Below, one piece after another: positions 7,810 to 16,540 of a DNA stretch of 37,610 nucleotides. The stretch lies in NCBI GenBank assembly GCA_017540825.1, contig JAFYAH010000034.1, positions 1 through 37,610 of the forward strand, read 5' to 3'. The notes beneath the pieces are model-generated. The model was not told the origin of the DNA and did not search any database. It worked only from the letters and a program-made list of their open reading frames with translations. The position numbers and the translations under genes were made by a program. This DNA comes from Candidatus Methanomethylophilaceae archaeon. GTDB taxonomy: Archaea > Thermoplasmatota > Thermoplasmata > Methanomassiliicoccales > Methanomethylophilaceae. The first letter of the stretch is position 1; every line of letters begins with the position of its first letter.

Positions 7810-9492
7810 ATGAGCAGCAAGAACATAGGAATCCTGATTGCGGTCGCAGCCGCGATCGTGATCATCGCTGCCGCGGCCTTCTTCATGAGCAACGGAGGGA
7901 ACGGCGGGAACGGCGGCGACGACAAAGAGGTGACCCCTGTCGCGAAGATCCTCATAGAGGACCAGGACGGGGTCTACTTCTGGACCCAGGGCTCCGGGAG
8001 CACCATCGCCGACTGCCTCGGCAGCGCCTCCCCCGGCGTCACCGTCACCATGACCGACAGCAGCTTCGGCAAGTACGTCGGCGCCATCAACGGGCTGGCG
8101 GCCGACGGGAACAGCTACTGGGCCATATACTCCTACAAGGACGGGGCATGGAAGATGTCCGACCTCGGCGCATCGTCCATGAAGACCAAGGAGAACCCCG
8201 TCGTGGGATTCTTCTACGTGACCACCGAGTCAGCCGAGCCCTACGGCGTCGTAGCCGGAGGGCCTGGAAAGGTCACCGTGCCCGCCGTCTCCAGCGCGAA
8301 GGTCTGGGACGGCAGGACCGACGGGACCATATTCTGCATCCAGGGCATGTCCGGCATGTACTTCTACATCAGCGACGCCACCGGCACGACCATGACCGAG
8401 AGGTTCAAGGCCGCGACCACCGCATACGGCGTCCCCTTCGAGGAGAGCAAGCGCGGCGGCATCAGCAGCTTGTTCGGGAAGGGCAGCGTCCCCAAGACCG
8501 ACTCCGAGGGCAACCCCATGACCGATCCCGAGACCGGCAGCACCGTCTACAACTACTGGGCCCAGTTCGGACTTGTCCGCGGCGTATGGGACTACATGAG
8601 CACCGGGCTGGCCAGCACCAAGGCCGACGACTACTCCCAGATGGCCATCGTCTACGGCGACGGAGGCATGGGGTCCGCTTTCGGCCTCACCGCTCCCGTC
8701 TATCCTGTCGAGGGCAGGGCAGTCGCGACCATCCTCGTCGAGGACCAGAACGGAGTCCGCTTCTGGGCCGAGGGGTCCGGAGAGACCATCGCCGACTGCC
8801 TCGCCGGCGCCTCCCCCGGGGTGACCTTCACCATGACCGACAGCAGCTTCGGCAAGTACGTCAGCGCCATCAACGGGCTGGCTGCCGACGGGAACAGCTA
8901 CTGGTGCATATATTCGTACAAGGGCGGGGACTGGATCATGTCCGACCTGGGGGTCTCCTCCATGAAGACCAGGGAGAACCCTGTCGTGGGATTCTTCTAC
9001 GTCACCGCCGAGAGCGTCGAGCCCTACGGGATCGTGGCCGGCGGGCCCGACAAGGTCGACGTCCCCTCCATCTCCAGCGCGAAGGTCTGGGACGGCAAGA
9101 CCGACGGGACCATATTCTGCATCCAGAGCATGTCCGGGCTGTACTTCTACATCAACGACAACACCGGGCCCCTGATGTCCGACAGGTTCAGGGCAGCCAC
9201 CACCGCCTACGGCGTCCCCTTCGACGAGAGCAGCTACGGCATAAGCAGCCTGTTCGGCATCGCCAGCGCCGTCAAGACCGACTCCGAGGGCAACCCCATG
9301 ACCGATCCCGAGACCGGATACACCGTCTACAACTACTGGGCCCAGTTCGGCCTCAAGGACGGCGCATGGAGCTACATGGACACCACCCTCCCCAACACCA
9401 ACGCCGCCGACTTCGCCCAGATGGCCATAGTCTACGGCGACGGAGGGATGGGATCCGCCTCAGGGCTGACCGCCCCGGTATACGTGGGCTGA
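7810..9492 (+). CDS. Membrane-anchored protein with duplicated DUF4430-like modules
   Basis: The 560-residue protein starts with one N-terminal hydrophobic helix (IGILIAVAAAIVIIAAAAFF, residues 6-25), then a Gly/Asn-rich spacer, so it is probably anchored and faces outward. The rest is a tandem duplication: residues about 44-300 and 304-560 are very similar in protein and DNA. Each half contains two DUF4430-like domains, a fold related to the cobalamin-cradling domain of transcobalamin/intrinsic factor. The first has NGLAADGNSYWAIYSY and the second STVYNYWAQFGL. It is the first gene of an importer operon, followed after 4 bases by the binding protein. I infer that it captures or presents a ligand at the cell surface. 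It ends in TGA. Confidence 0.8.
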   Translation: MSSKNIGILIAVAAAIVIIAAAAFFMSNGGNGGNGGDDKEVTPVAKILIEDQDGVYFWTQGSGSTIADCLGSASPGVTVTMTDSSFGKYVGAINGLAADGNSYWAIYSYKDGAWKMSDLGASSMKTKENPVVGFFYVTTESAEPYGVVAGGPGKVTVPAVSSAKVWDGRTDGTIFCIQGMSGMYFYISDATGTTMTERFKAATTAYGVPFEESKRGGISSLFGKGSVPKTDSEGNPMTDPETGSTVYNYWAQFGLVRGVWDYMSTGLASTKADDYSQMAIVYGDGGMGSAFGLTAPVYPVEGRAVATILVEDQNGVRFWAEGSGETIADCLAGASPGVTFTMTDSSFGKYVSAINGLAADGNSYWCIYSYKGGDWIMSDLGVSSMKTRENPVVGFFYVTAESVEPYGIVAGGPDKVDVPSISSAKVWDGKTDGTIFCIQSMSGLYFYINDNTGPLMSDRFRAATTAYGVPFDESSYGISSLFGIASAVKTDSEGNPMTDPETGYTVYNYWAQFGLKDGAWSYMDTTLPNTNAADFAQMAIVYGDGGMGSASGLTAPVYVG

Positions 9493-9496
9493 ACGC

Positions 9497-10903
9497 ATGT
9501 CCAAACTCTTTTCCAAACCCCTTCCCTCCCGCCGCTCGGACAGGTCCGTCCTCAGGGCAGCCCTCACGATAGGCCTCATACTGGCGGGAGCGGTCATCGC
9601 CGTGGCCGCCACCCCTTCCCACGAGCCTCCCAGGGCGCAGGGCATCATCCTAGATTTCGGAGGGTACGACATTTTTTATCAGGGGATGGAGGATGGAGGC
9701 TCCGACCCGGTCGAGTCCCTCGCGGACCTCTGCGACTACTACTCCATGACCGCCGTCTGGGACGGGGGCTCCCTGAGCAGGGTCGTGAAGGACTCCGAGG
9801 AGTACCCCTCGCCCGGAGACGGTTCCGAATGGAGGCTGTACGTCAACGACAAGGGGACCGTCGGATGGAAGGCGTTCGCGGGCGATCCGAAGAGCGTGCG
9901 CCTGGACGGATACGCCGCGGTGTGCTGGGGGCTCTGCGGCGAAGGCGAGGTCCCGACTCCGGGCGTGGACGCCACGGGGACCTGCTTCTACGGCTACGGG
10001 CAGAGCTACCGCATAGTGTCGCTGGCTCCGTCCTGCACCGAGACGATATGCGCCACCGGGGCCGGAGACGTCATAGTCGGGGCAGACGAGTTCAGCAACT
10101 ACCCAGGATACATCAGGGACAGGCTGGCGACCGGCCAGATAGTGTCGGTCGGCGGATACACCAACCCCAGCTACGAGACCGTGGCCAGGCTCAACCCCGA
10201 CATCGTGATAGGCGTGGGCGACCAGTCGGTGCACCGCTCCGTGATGGACAAGCTCAGGGCCCACGGCGTCCACTGCCTCGCGACGTTCCCCGGGGACAGC
10301 GTGAAGACGATCCTCGACAACACGTACATGGTCGGGGCCGCCATGAACTACCAGCTGAAGGCCGTCCAGACCATCTCGCAGATAGAGGATGCCCTGGACG
10401 CCCTCTCCTCGCAGCTGTCGGAGGGGCCTTCGGAAGCCTCCAAGGTGATGATCTCGCTGTCCGCCTCCAAGTCGCCATGGGTGGCCGGCGGGACGACGTA
10501 CGCTTCCGACGTCATCACCAGGGCCTTGTGCGTCAACATTTATTCCCAGGAGTCCGGCTGGGCGATGGTCAACAGCGAGACCGTGCCTGCCCGCGACCCC
10601 GACTACATAATCGTCGTCTCCTCCGACTACGGGAACACCGACCGGGAGTACGAGGACATGGTCTCCTCGCTCTCCGCGGAGTGGAGGAGCACGGCGGCTT
10701 TCGAGAACGGCAGCATCTACCTTCTCACGGAAGGGGCCACCGACCTGGCGTCGCGCCCCTCCACCCGCATAGCGCAGTTCACCGAACTGATGTGCAGGAT
10801 GGTCCAGCCGGGCGTCTTCGACGACGTCGACCTGCCGCTCCATATCGGCGACGACTACAGGGACTATCTCACCATCACGAAGGAGCTGGGGTTCGAGACA
10901 TGA
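9497..10903 (+). CDS. DUF4430-like domain fused to a BtuF/FepB-type substrate-binding protein
   Basis: The 468-residue protein has an N-terminal signal or anchor helix (LRAALTIGLILAGAVIAVAA, about residues 20-39). A DUF4430-like domain follows (about 48-150, containing WRLYVNDKGTVGWKAF). The rest (from RIVSLAPSCTETI to the end) is a class III periplasmic-binding-protein fold as in BtuF and siderophore-binding proteins: GADEFSNYPGYI, ETVARLNPDIVIG, and GGTTYASDVIT are typical. It should bind the ligand outside the membrane and deliver it to the permease encoded next. Its stop overlaps the next start by ATGA, so translation is probably coupled. Substrate unproven; corrinoid or iron chelate are the likely classes. 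Confidence 0.85.
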   Translation: MSKLFSKPLPSRRSDRSVLRAALTIGLILAGAVIAVAATPSHEPPRAQGIILDFGGYDIFYQGMEDGGSDPVESLADLCDYYSMTAVWDGGSLSRVVKDSEEYPSPGDGSEWRLYVNDKGTVGWKAFAGDPKSVRLDGYAAVCWGLCGEGEVPTPGVDATGTCFYGYGQSYRIVSLAPSCTETICATGAGDVIVGADEFSNYPGYIRDRLATGQIVSVGGYTNPSYETVARLNPDIVIGVGDQSVHRSVMDKLRAHGVHCLATFPGDSVKTILDNTYMVGAAMNYQLKAVQTISQIEDALDALSSQLSEGPSEASKVMISLSASKSPWVAGGTTYASDVITRALCVNIYSQESGWAMVNSETVPARDPDYIIVVSSDYGNTDREYEDMVSSLSAEWRSTAAFENGSIYLLTEGATDLASRPSTRIAQFTELMCRMVQPGVFDDVDLPLHIGDDYRDYLTITKELGFET

Positions 10904-13900
10904 CCGGCATGAGAAAAGCTTGGATTTGGGCCGTCTTGATGGCGGTCGCCGTGGCCGTCCTTCTTTCGGCGGCGCTTCCTTCGGGCGCCCAGGACGACAG
11001 GGCACACGTGCTTATTGACAAAGGGAACGGCGACGTCTTCTGGTCTCCCGCTTCAGGGGGGACGATAGGGGAGGCGCTGTCCTCGGCGGCCGCGTCCAGC
11101 GGTCTGGACATATCGTTCCAGGGAGGAGCGGTCTCGGTCGACGGGGTCACCGATGCGACGGTCGGATCCCAGACCGTGGGATGGAGGCTGTACGAGTGGG
11201 ACGGCGTATGGAGGGACGTGACCTCCGAGAAGGACGTCGGCTCTCCCCTCGTCTCCTCGATAGCCCTCGGCCTGTACCCCGCCGGGTTCGTCCCCACCGA
11301 GACGCCGGCGCACAAGGGGTCCTGGACGCAGGTCCGCGGGAACTCCTCCATGGACGGGACGATGCCCGCTGACCTGGACTCCGGCGAGGCGATGTCCGTC
11401 GAGGTCGCCTGGTCCAGAGGGTCCAACGACTACGTCACGGGGACGGTCCTGGTGGCGCGCGGGAACGCCTACCCGTTCTTCAACGGAGGGTACATGAACA
11501 CCCAGAGCACCCCCGCGCTCTACTGCGTGGACTGGCTCACCGGCGAGACCGAGTGGGTGATGGAGGTCCCCGCAGGGGTCGGGTACGAGACAATGACAGG
11601 CTGCATCGCCGGCGGGTACTACTACCTCCCCACCAGCTACGGCTATATCTACAGGGTCCCGCTCGAGGGCCCCGGGGAGGACTCCCTCTACGTGCAGCTG
11701 TCCTCGAGGCTCCTGACCGGCCCCGACAAGGCCCCTGCGGTCACATATGTGGGGTACAGGGAGGCTGGGTCGGACGAATACATGGAAGCGCCCGTCGAGG
11801 CCCTGGACACGAAGGCCTTTGACGTTCCGGTCAAGGTCGGAAGCGTCTACGACATCGTCATCTCCGACGGGGAGAGGACGTACAGGGGCAGCATGGCCGT
11901 GAACACCGCGGACGCCCTCGGCGTCAAGATATCCGGTTCCACGGCGGAGGACAAGGCCCTGATAGCCGACTTCTCTTCGCGCGTCACCCATTCCTACTCG
12001 GACGTAGTCAAGGCGTACGTCTCCAAGGCCAGGTCCCCGGACATGGAGGGCCGCACTATATACAACACCGGCCCCGCCTCCCTGACGTTCTGCGACGGAG
12101 CGATCTTCTTCGGCACCAGCGCAGGGTACGTCTACGCCATGGACATGGACCTGAACGTGCTCTGGAAGGCCGACGTGGCAGGGCAGAGCTACTTCGACGC
12201 CGTCATGGTGGACGACGGGAGGGTCTTCTCCGGAACGTACAGCGGGAAGCTATACGCCCTGGACTCGTCCACCGGCGAAATAGTGTCCTATGTCAAGGCC
12301 GCCGACTACAAGTCAGCCGTCCACGGGGACGGAGGAAGGGTCAGCACCCCCGTGAAGGTGGGCGACGTCCTGTTCTTCTCCACATCGGACGGGCTGGGGA
12401 TGAGCAGCACCCAGGGCGGGTTCGCCGCATACTCATTCAAGGACGACAGGTTCGAGGAGCTCTTCTCCGAGTCCTCCTACGGCCAGGCGTCCACGTTCAT
12501 GACCCCCGTTTCCTCGGAAGGCTTCGAGGGCGTCTACTTCGCCACGGACTACGGCCTGATGAGGCTGTCCACGGGCATGAAGCTTGAGATCCTCAACGAG
12601 AGCCTGACGGGCATCCGCGCCTCCCCCGTGCTGGCGAACGGGACCGACCTCCTGATGCAGGACTACACCTACGCCAAGAACGGCGTCGGAGGGGCCATGT
12701 ACAGGGTGTCCCTGGACGGGAAGGTCCTCGCCGAGTTCCAGAGGCCGTCCGAGGTCGACCAGTGGTGCATGAGCCCCATGGTGGCCGTGGGGGACCGCAT
12801 ATGCGCAGGGACCGACAACGGGTTCTTCATCGTCAAGGGGGAGATGCCGTCCGTGTCGGAGAACGAGGAGGGCGGAGGGATGAATCCAGTCTGGATCGGC
12901 GTCGGCGCATTCGTCGCGGCCATCGCGGCCCTTCTGATCGCAGCGTACGTGCTGGCTAGGAGGCGCGGCATGTCCCTGGGGAAGTACCTGGCGTCCCTGA
13001 GCGGCTTCCGCAACGACGCCATGTCCAAGACGAAGGCCAACAAGCGCCGTCTTATGTTCGTCCTCGCGACGGGCATTGTCCTGATGCTGGTGATGTTCGT
13101 CTGCTGCCTGGCCTACGGCCCTTCGATGAGCATGTCCCCCTGGGAGGCCATATCGGACCTGGCCTCCGCCGTGGGCAAGGGCGGGAACGGCCTAACCTTG
13201 CCGGAGCTGGTGGTCTACGAGTCCCGCCTTCCCCGCGCCCTCGCGGCCATAGGGGTGGGCGTGGGCCTCGCGATAGCAGGCTGCGTCTACCAGGCGGTAA
13301 TCCGCAACCCGATGGTCGACCCGTACATCATGGGGGTGTCCTCCGGGGCGGGGACCTTCGCCGTGGCCGGGATCGCCAGCGGCTTCACGTTCTTCGGGCT
13401 CCTGGCCAACTCGGACTACATGATCCCGGTGCTCGCGGTCGTGGGCGGGCTCCTCGCCTTCGGTCTGACCATGCTCCTGGCCTCCAAGGCCGGAAGCACC
13501 CCCACCGGCTTCGTCCTCGCGGGGGTGGTCATCGGGCTGGCATTCACGTCGGTACAGACCGTGATCCTCACCACGTCGGACTCCGACAAGCTCCACAACG
13601 CGGTCTCGTGGCTGTACGGGAGCTTCACCAGCGTGGACTGGGGGACGGTATGGCTGATCATGGTCCCGTCGATATTCATATCGCTGGCCCTGTTCATATG
13701 GGCGAAGGAGCTGAACCTGGTCCTGCTCGGGGACGACAACGCCCAGCAGATGGGCCTGAACGTGAAGAGGTTCGACGCCTTCATGCTGATAATGGCCTCT
13801 GTCCTGACTTCCGTCTGCGTCGCATTCGTCGGAATAATCGGGTTCGTGGGCCTGGTAGTGCCTCACGTGTGCCGCATGATACTCGGCGGCGACCACAGGC

Positions 13901-14073
13901 TGGTCCTCCCCGCCTCCATGGTCCTCGGGGCAGCGCTGATGCTCCTCGCCGACCTGCTGGCCAGGATGATAATGATACCCTTGGAGCTCCCGGTAGGCGC
14001 CATAACCACCGTGGTGGGGGTCCCGCTTTTCGCCTATCTTCTTGTAAAGAGGGGGAAGATGTACAATGGATGA
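10900..14073 (+). CDS. Fusion of DUF4430-like domain, PQQ-type beta-propeller and FecCD/BtuC permease
   Basis: This is a single uninterrupted frame of 1057 residues. In order: signal/anchor helix (WIWAVLMAVAVAVLLSAAL, about 7-25); DUF4430-like domain (about 32-110, with VGWRLYEWDGVWRDV); PQQ/YVTN-like beta-propeller (about 140-655, repeated blades such as IFFGTSAGYVYAMDMDLNVLWKAD and VFSGTYSGKLYALDSSTGEI); a transmembrane helix (about 663-685) followed by ARRR; then a complete FecCD permease (about 708-1057) with SRLPRALAAIGVGVGLAIAG, NPMVDPYIMGVSSGA and GFVGLVVPHVCRMILG. The permease part has about 350 residues, the normal full length. Internal ATGs at 12970 and 13021 lack a ribosome site. 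The positive charge after the helix fits a cytoplasmic link into the permease. It overlaps the ATPase gene by 8 bases. Confidence 0.88.
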   Translation: MTGMRKAWIWAVLMAVAVAVLLSAALPSGAQDDRAHVLIDKGNGDVFWSPASGGTIGEALSSAAASSGLDISFQGGAVSVDGVTDATVGSQTVGWRLYEWDGVWRDVTSEKDVGSPLVSSIALGLYPAGFVPTETPAHKGSWTQVRGNSSMDGTMPADLDSGEAMSVEVAWSRGSNDYVTGTVLVARGNAYPFFNGGYMNTQSTPALYCVDWLTGETEWVMEVPAGVGYETMTGCIAGGYYYLPTSYGYIYRVPLEGPGEDSLYVQLSSRLLTGPDKAPAVTYVGYREAGSDEYMEAPVEALDTKAFDVPVKVGSVYDIVISDGERTYRGSMAVNTADALGVKISGSTAEDKALIADFSSRVTHSYSDVVKAYVSKARSPDMEGRTIYNTGPASLTFCDGAIFFGTSAGYVYAMDMDLNVLWKADVAGQSYFDAVMVDDGRVFSGTYSGKLYALDSSTGEIVSYVKAADYKSAVHGDGGRVSTPVKVGDVLFFSTSDGLGMSSTQGGFAAYSFKDDRFEELFSESSYGQASTFMTPVSSEGFEGVYFATDYGLMRLSTGMKLEILNESLTGIRASPVLANGTDLLMQDYTYAKNGVGGAMYRVSLDGKVLAEFQRPSEVDQWCMSPMVAVGDRICAGTDNGFFIVKGEMPSVSENEEGGGMNPVWIGVGAFVAAIAALLIAAYVLARRRGMSLGKYLASLSGFRNDAMSKTKANKRRLMFVLATGIVLMLVMFVCCLAYGPSMSMSPWEAISDLASAVGKGGNGLTLPELVVYESRLPRALAAIGVGVGLAIAGCVYQAVIRNPMVDPYIMGVSSGAGTFAVAGIASGFTFFGLLANSDYMIPVLAVVGGLLAFGLTMLLASKAGSTPTGFVLAGVVIGLAFTSVQTVILTTSDSDKLHNAVSWLYGSFTSVDWGTVWLIMVPSIFISLALFIWAKELNLVLLGDDNAQQMGLNVKRFDAFMLIMASVLTSVCVAFVGIIGFVGLVVPHVCRMILGGDHRLVLPASMVLGAALMLLADLLARMIMIPLELPVGAITTVVGVPLFAYLLVKRGKMYNG

Positions 14074-14869
14074 AGCGCCGCTCTTGGAGCTCAGGAATCT
14101 GAACAAGGTCTACGACGACGGGTTCCACGCCGTCCGCGACGTGTCCTTCAGCCTGCCGGCGGGGAAGCTGGTGGGGCTGATCGGACCGAACGGGTGCGGG
14201 AAGTCCACCATGATGAGGTGCATCAACAAGATGCATCCTATCACGTCCGGGGACGTCCTGATAGACGGTAGGTCGGTATTGGACCAGAGCGTCGCGGAGA
14301 TAGCCAGGCAGGTCGCCAACGTCCCCGCGGAGCTGAAGAACAGCTTCGGCCTGACGGTGTACGAGACGGTCATGCTGGGGCGCTACCCCCACCTAAGGAA
14401 CCTGTGGTGGGAGACCGAGGAGGACGAGACCGAGGTCGTGGAGGCCATGAGGAAGTTCGGCGTACAGCACCTACAGGACAGGCAGATCAACATGCTCTCC
14501 TCGGGAGAGATGCAGAGGGTCCTGATAGCCAAGGCTTACGTCCAGAACCCCAGGCTGATGCTCGTCGACGAGCCCACCTCCCATCTGGACATGAAGTACA
14601 AGTTGAACGTCATGGAGTACCTCCGCGCGATGGTCCGCCAGAACATGACCGCCCTGGTTGCGGAGCACGACATCTCCCTGATGGCCAGGTACTGCGACCT
14701 GTGCGTGATTATGAAGAAAGGGGAGCTGGTCGCCATCGGGAACCCCAGGGAGGTCATCACCGAGGATCTAGTCCGGGACGTGTACGACGTGGTGGCCAAC
14801 GTGGGGTTGGACAAGGACGGGGAGATCTACGTCCTCCCTAAGAGGTTCGTGGGGGACTACGAGCTCTGA
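14066..14869 (+). CDS. ABC transporter ATPase of the BtuD/FepC type
   Basis: This 267-residue ATPase powers the importer. It has Walker A GPNGCGKST (about 41-49), the Q-loop region with PAELKNSF, the signature LSSGEMQRV in place of LSGGQ, Walker B LMLVDEPTS followed by HLDMK, and the H-loop histidine in VAEHD. It starts inside the end of the permease fusion gene (8-base overlap), which fits translational coupling and a 1:1 transporter complex. The family imports vitamin B12, haem or ferric siderophores. The length and order of motifs are normal. It is the last gene of the operon and ends in TGA 44 bases before trm5. Confidence 0.93.
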   Translation: MDEAPLLELRNLNKVYDDGFHAVRDVSFSLPAGKLVGLIGPNGCGKSTMMRCINKMHPITSGDVLIDGRSVLDQSVAEIARQVANVPAELKNSFGLTVYETVMLGRYPHLRNLWWETEEDETEVVEAMRKFGVQHLQDRQINMLSSGEMQRVLIAKAYVQNPRLMLVDEPTSHLDMKYKLNVMEYLRAMVRQNMTALVAEHDISLMARYCDLCVIMKKGELVAIGNPREVITEDLVRDVYDVVANVGLDKDGEIYVLPKRFVGDYEL

Positions 14870-14913
14870 CCCGACCCTTCGACTTTATCTAAACGCATCC
14901 TATGCGGGTGCAT

Positions 14914-15915
14914 ATGGCCGTGTGCATCCGCGTTCCCAAAACCCAGGGCGAGGCAGTCAGGTCCAGGCTGATGTCCGAAGGGAGGCTTGACCTGGGCTCG
15001 AGGATACGTTCCGACGGGGACTTCCTGCTCATACCTGTGGTGGGAGGCCCTATAGAGGGCTACGAGTCCGTGGAGGCCGACGTCGGCTCGCAGGAGCGGC
15101 GCTCCACCGACTACCGGGAGGTCGCCGAGGTCCCGGAGGAGCTGAAAGGCTTTCTGCCGTCGTCCTTCGACGTCGTCGGGGACGTGGCCATGATCAAGCT
15201 CCCGGAGGAGCTCCTTCCGTACAAGGAGGGGATAGGTAGCGCGCTGATGTCGGTGAACAGGAGCATCCGCACGGTATTCCTGGATTCCGGGGTCAAAGGG
15301 GAGTACCGGGTCCGCGACCTCGAGAGGATAGCAGGCTCTGGGCCCTCGGAGACGGTGCACAAGGAGTTCGGCGTCCGCCTGTGGACCGATCCCGCCAAAG
15401 TCTACTTCAACCCCAGGCTGTCGTCCGAGCGCGCCAGGATAGCCTCCCAGGTGAAGGACGGGGAGGTGGTCATAGACATGTTCGCGGGAGTGGCCCCTTT
15501 CGGGACCGTCATATGCAGGCTCGCCAGGCCGGAGGCGGTGTACTCCATCGACCTCAATCCGGAGGCGGAGCGCTTCGCCCGCATCAACGCCGAGAAGAAC
15601 CATGCCGACAGGCTCCGGCCGATGACGGGAGACTCGTCCGAGCTCGTCTACAGCCTCCCCATGGCCGACCGCATCATCATGAACCTCCCTCAGATCGCGG
15701 ACAGGTTCCTCCGCTTCGCTATGGACAGGCTGAAGGTCGGGGGCGTGGCCCACATGTACAAGATAATAGAGCGCGAGGCGTTCCCGGGATTCTGCGACGG
15801 CCTGGTGTCGGGAATGTCCGAGATCGGGTTCGGCATACGCATAGAGAGCTCCGAGCTCAAGACCTACTCGCCCACGATGAGCGTGTACTCGCTTGACATC
15901 TTCCGGGAGTCATGA
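14914..15915 (+). CDS. trm5: tRNA (guanine37-N1)-methyltransferase Trm5-type
   Basis: The enzyme methylates G37 next to the anticodon with S-adenosylmethionine, preventing frameshifts. Seen: an N-terminal D1-like region (MAVCIRVPKTQGEAVRSRL), a middle linker, and a class I methyltransferase domain with VYFNPRLSSERARIA, motif I VIDMFAGVAPFG, the acidic loop YSIDLNPEAE and the NLP motif (MNLPQIADRF). I choose the second ATG at 14914 (334 codons including stop) because TTTATCTAAA at 14884-14893 predicts transcription start there and homologues start with MAVC-like sequence; 14902 is an in-frame alternative. It ends in TGA. Confidence 0.88.
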   Translation: MAVCIRVPKTQGEAVRSRLMSEGRLDLGSRIRSDGDFLLIPVVGGPIEGYESVEADVGSQERRSTDYREVAEVPEELKGFLPSSFDVVGDVAMIKLPEELLPYKEGIGSALMSVNRSIRTVFLDSGVKGEYRVRDLERIAGSGPSETVHKEFGVRLWTDPAKVYFNPRLSSERARIASQVKDGEVVIDMFAGVAPFGTVICRLARPEAVYSIDLNPEAERFARINAEKNHADRLRPMTGDSSELVYSLPMADRIIMNLPQIADRFLRFAMDRLKVGGVAHMYKIIEREAFPGFCDGLVSGMSEIGFGIRIESSELKTYSPTMSVYSLDIFRES

Positions 15916-15943
15916 CGGCCGATGCTGTGAGCCAGTGCTGAAC

Positions 15944-16000
15944 ATTTATATACAACCAATACTGCGAGACGGCAACAAAAGACAGTTAATTTTAAATACC
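15944..16000 (+). promoter_or_regulatory. Two TATA boxes before a small membrane-protein gene
   Basis: TTTATATA near 15945-15952 and TTTTAAATA near 15990-15998 predict starts around 15975 and 16021. Transcripts from the first would contain a possible 18-codon leader ORF (16004-16060) ending two bases before the main ATG. Confidence 0.5.
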
Positions 16001-16062
16001 AACATGGGGGATACTATAAACGTTGAGCCGTCACAGAAAATAAGACGAGCATCAACATAAAC

Positions 16063-16227
16063 ATGAAGAGGTCGATAAAAATGGTCACCATCATCACTGC
16101 AGCTATCGTCGCCGGAATCACCCTCGCAGCCGTCGTCGCAGTCACCTATGCAGCCTTCAGGGCGGACAACGCCAAGGGAGAGACCACCAAGCACTACTAC
16201 CTCGGACAGAACGGCGTTTCCGAGTGA
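16063..16227 (+). CDS. Small single-pass membrane protein, 54 residues
   Basis: The ORF encodes MKRSIKMVTI, a hydrophobic Ala/Val/Ile helix (about residues 8-32, ending VTYAAF), then a charged tail (RADNAKGETTKHYYLGQNG). Basic residues before the helix and the tail after it predict an N-in, C-out single-pass protein or an uncleaved signal anchor. Support for a real gene comes from strong TATA boxes upstream and a strong hairpin/T-tract terminator 20 bases after the stop, which frame exactly this ORF. Codon use is GC-rich and normal for the window. I recognise no family and propose no function. The stop codon is TGA. Confidence 0.6.
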   Translation: MKRSIKMVTIITAAIVAGITLAAVVAVTYAAFRADNAKGETTKHYYLGQNGVSE

Positions 16228-16245
16228 GATCCAAATAACAATAAA

Positions 16246-16290
16246 CGGGGGATTATCCCCCGCCTCCAATTTTTTCTTTCACTTTCTTTC
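16246..16290 (+). terminator. Strong hairpin plus T-tract terminator
   Basis: CGGGGG-ATTAT-CCCCCG (16246-16262) forms a 6-bp GC stem. It is followed by TTTTTT at 16270-16275 and further T-rich sequence to about 16290. Confidence 0.75.
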
Positions 16291-16540
16291 TACGCTGCTT
16301 GCTACTGGCAAGGCTTCCGCATCGTTCGATTTTCGTACCTCCGTCCAGCGCAGAGGGCGCTCTACTGCTTTCGTTCCAATCGAGCGATCCCGGCAATGGA
16401 TGCAGCACTCTGTCGGTTACAGATAAATATAAATATAGGACGGACTTATTCGTTTATTGATAACTCATTATAATTGATGAGCAACTCATGAAACGTCTTT
16501 GTTTTCCTCCCTTGGGCCGGGGGCACCCGACCCTCTCCTA
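16291..16540. other. Intergenic region with an orphan TATA-like element
   Basis: No gene is seen. AGATAAATATAAATATAGG (about 16422-16440) resembles a strong TATA box. It is followed by a small inverted repeat (CTCAT...ATGAG, about 16465-16482) and a T-rich tract near 16497-16506, so a very short RNA is conceivable. Confidence 0.25.

Noticed and set aside
9829-10899. Upstream extension of the propeller-permease frame
   Set aside because: It is the shadow of the binding-protein gene in another frame; the signal helix at 10900 marks the true start.
11053-11991. Long minus-strand ORFs opposite the importer genes
   Set aside because: GC-rich coding strands create open antisense frames; no family patterns and no promoters.
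15946-16269. 107-codon minus-strand ORF over the small membrane-protein gene
   Set aside because: It is antisense to the better-supported ORF and crosses its terminator hairpin; low-complexity acidic translation.
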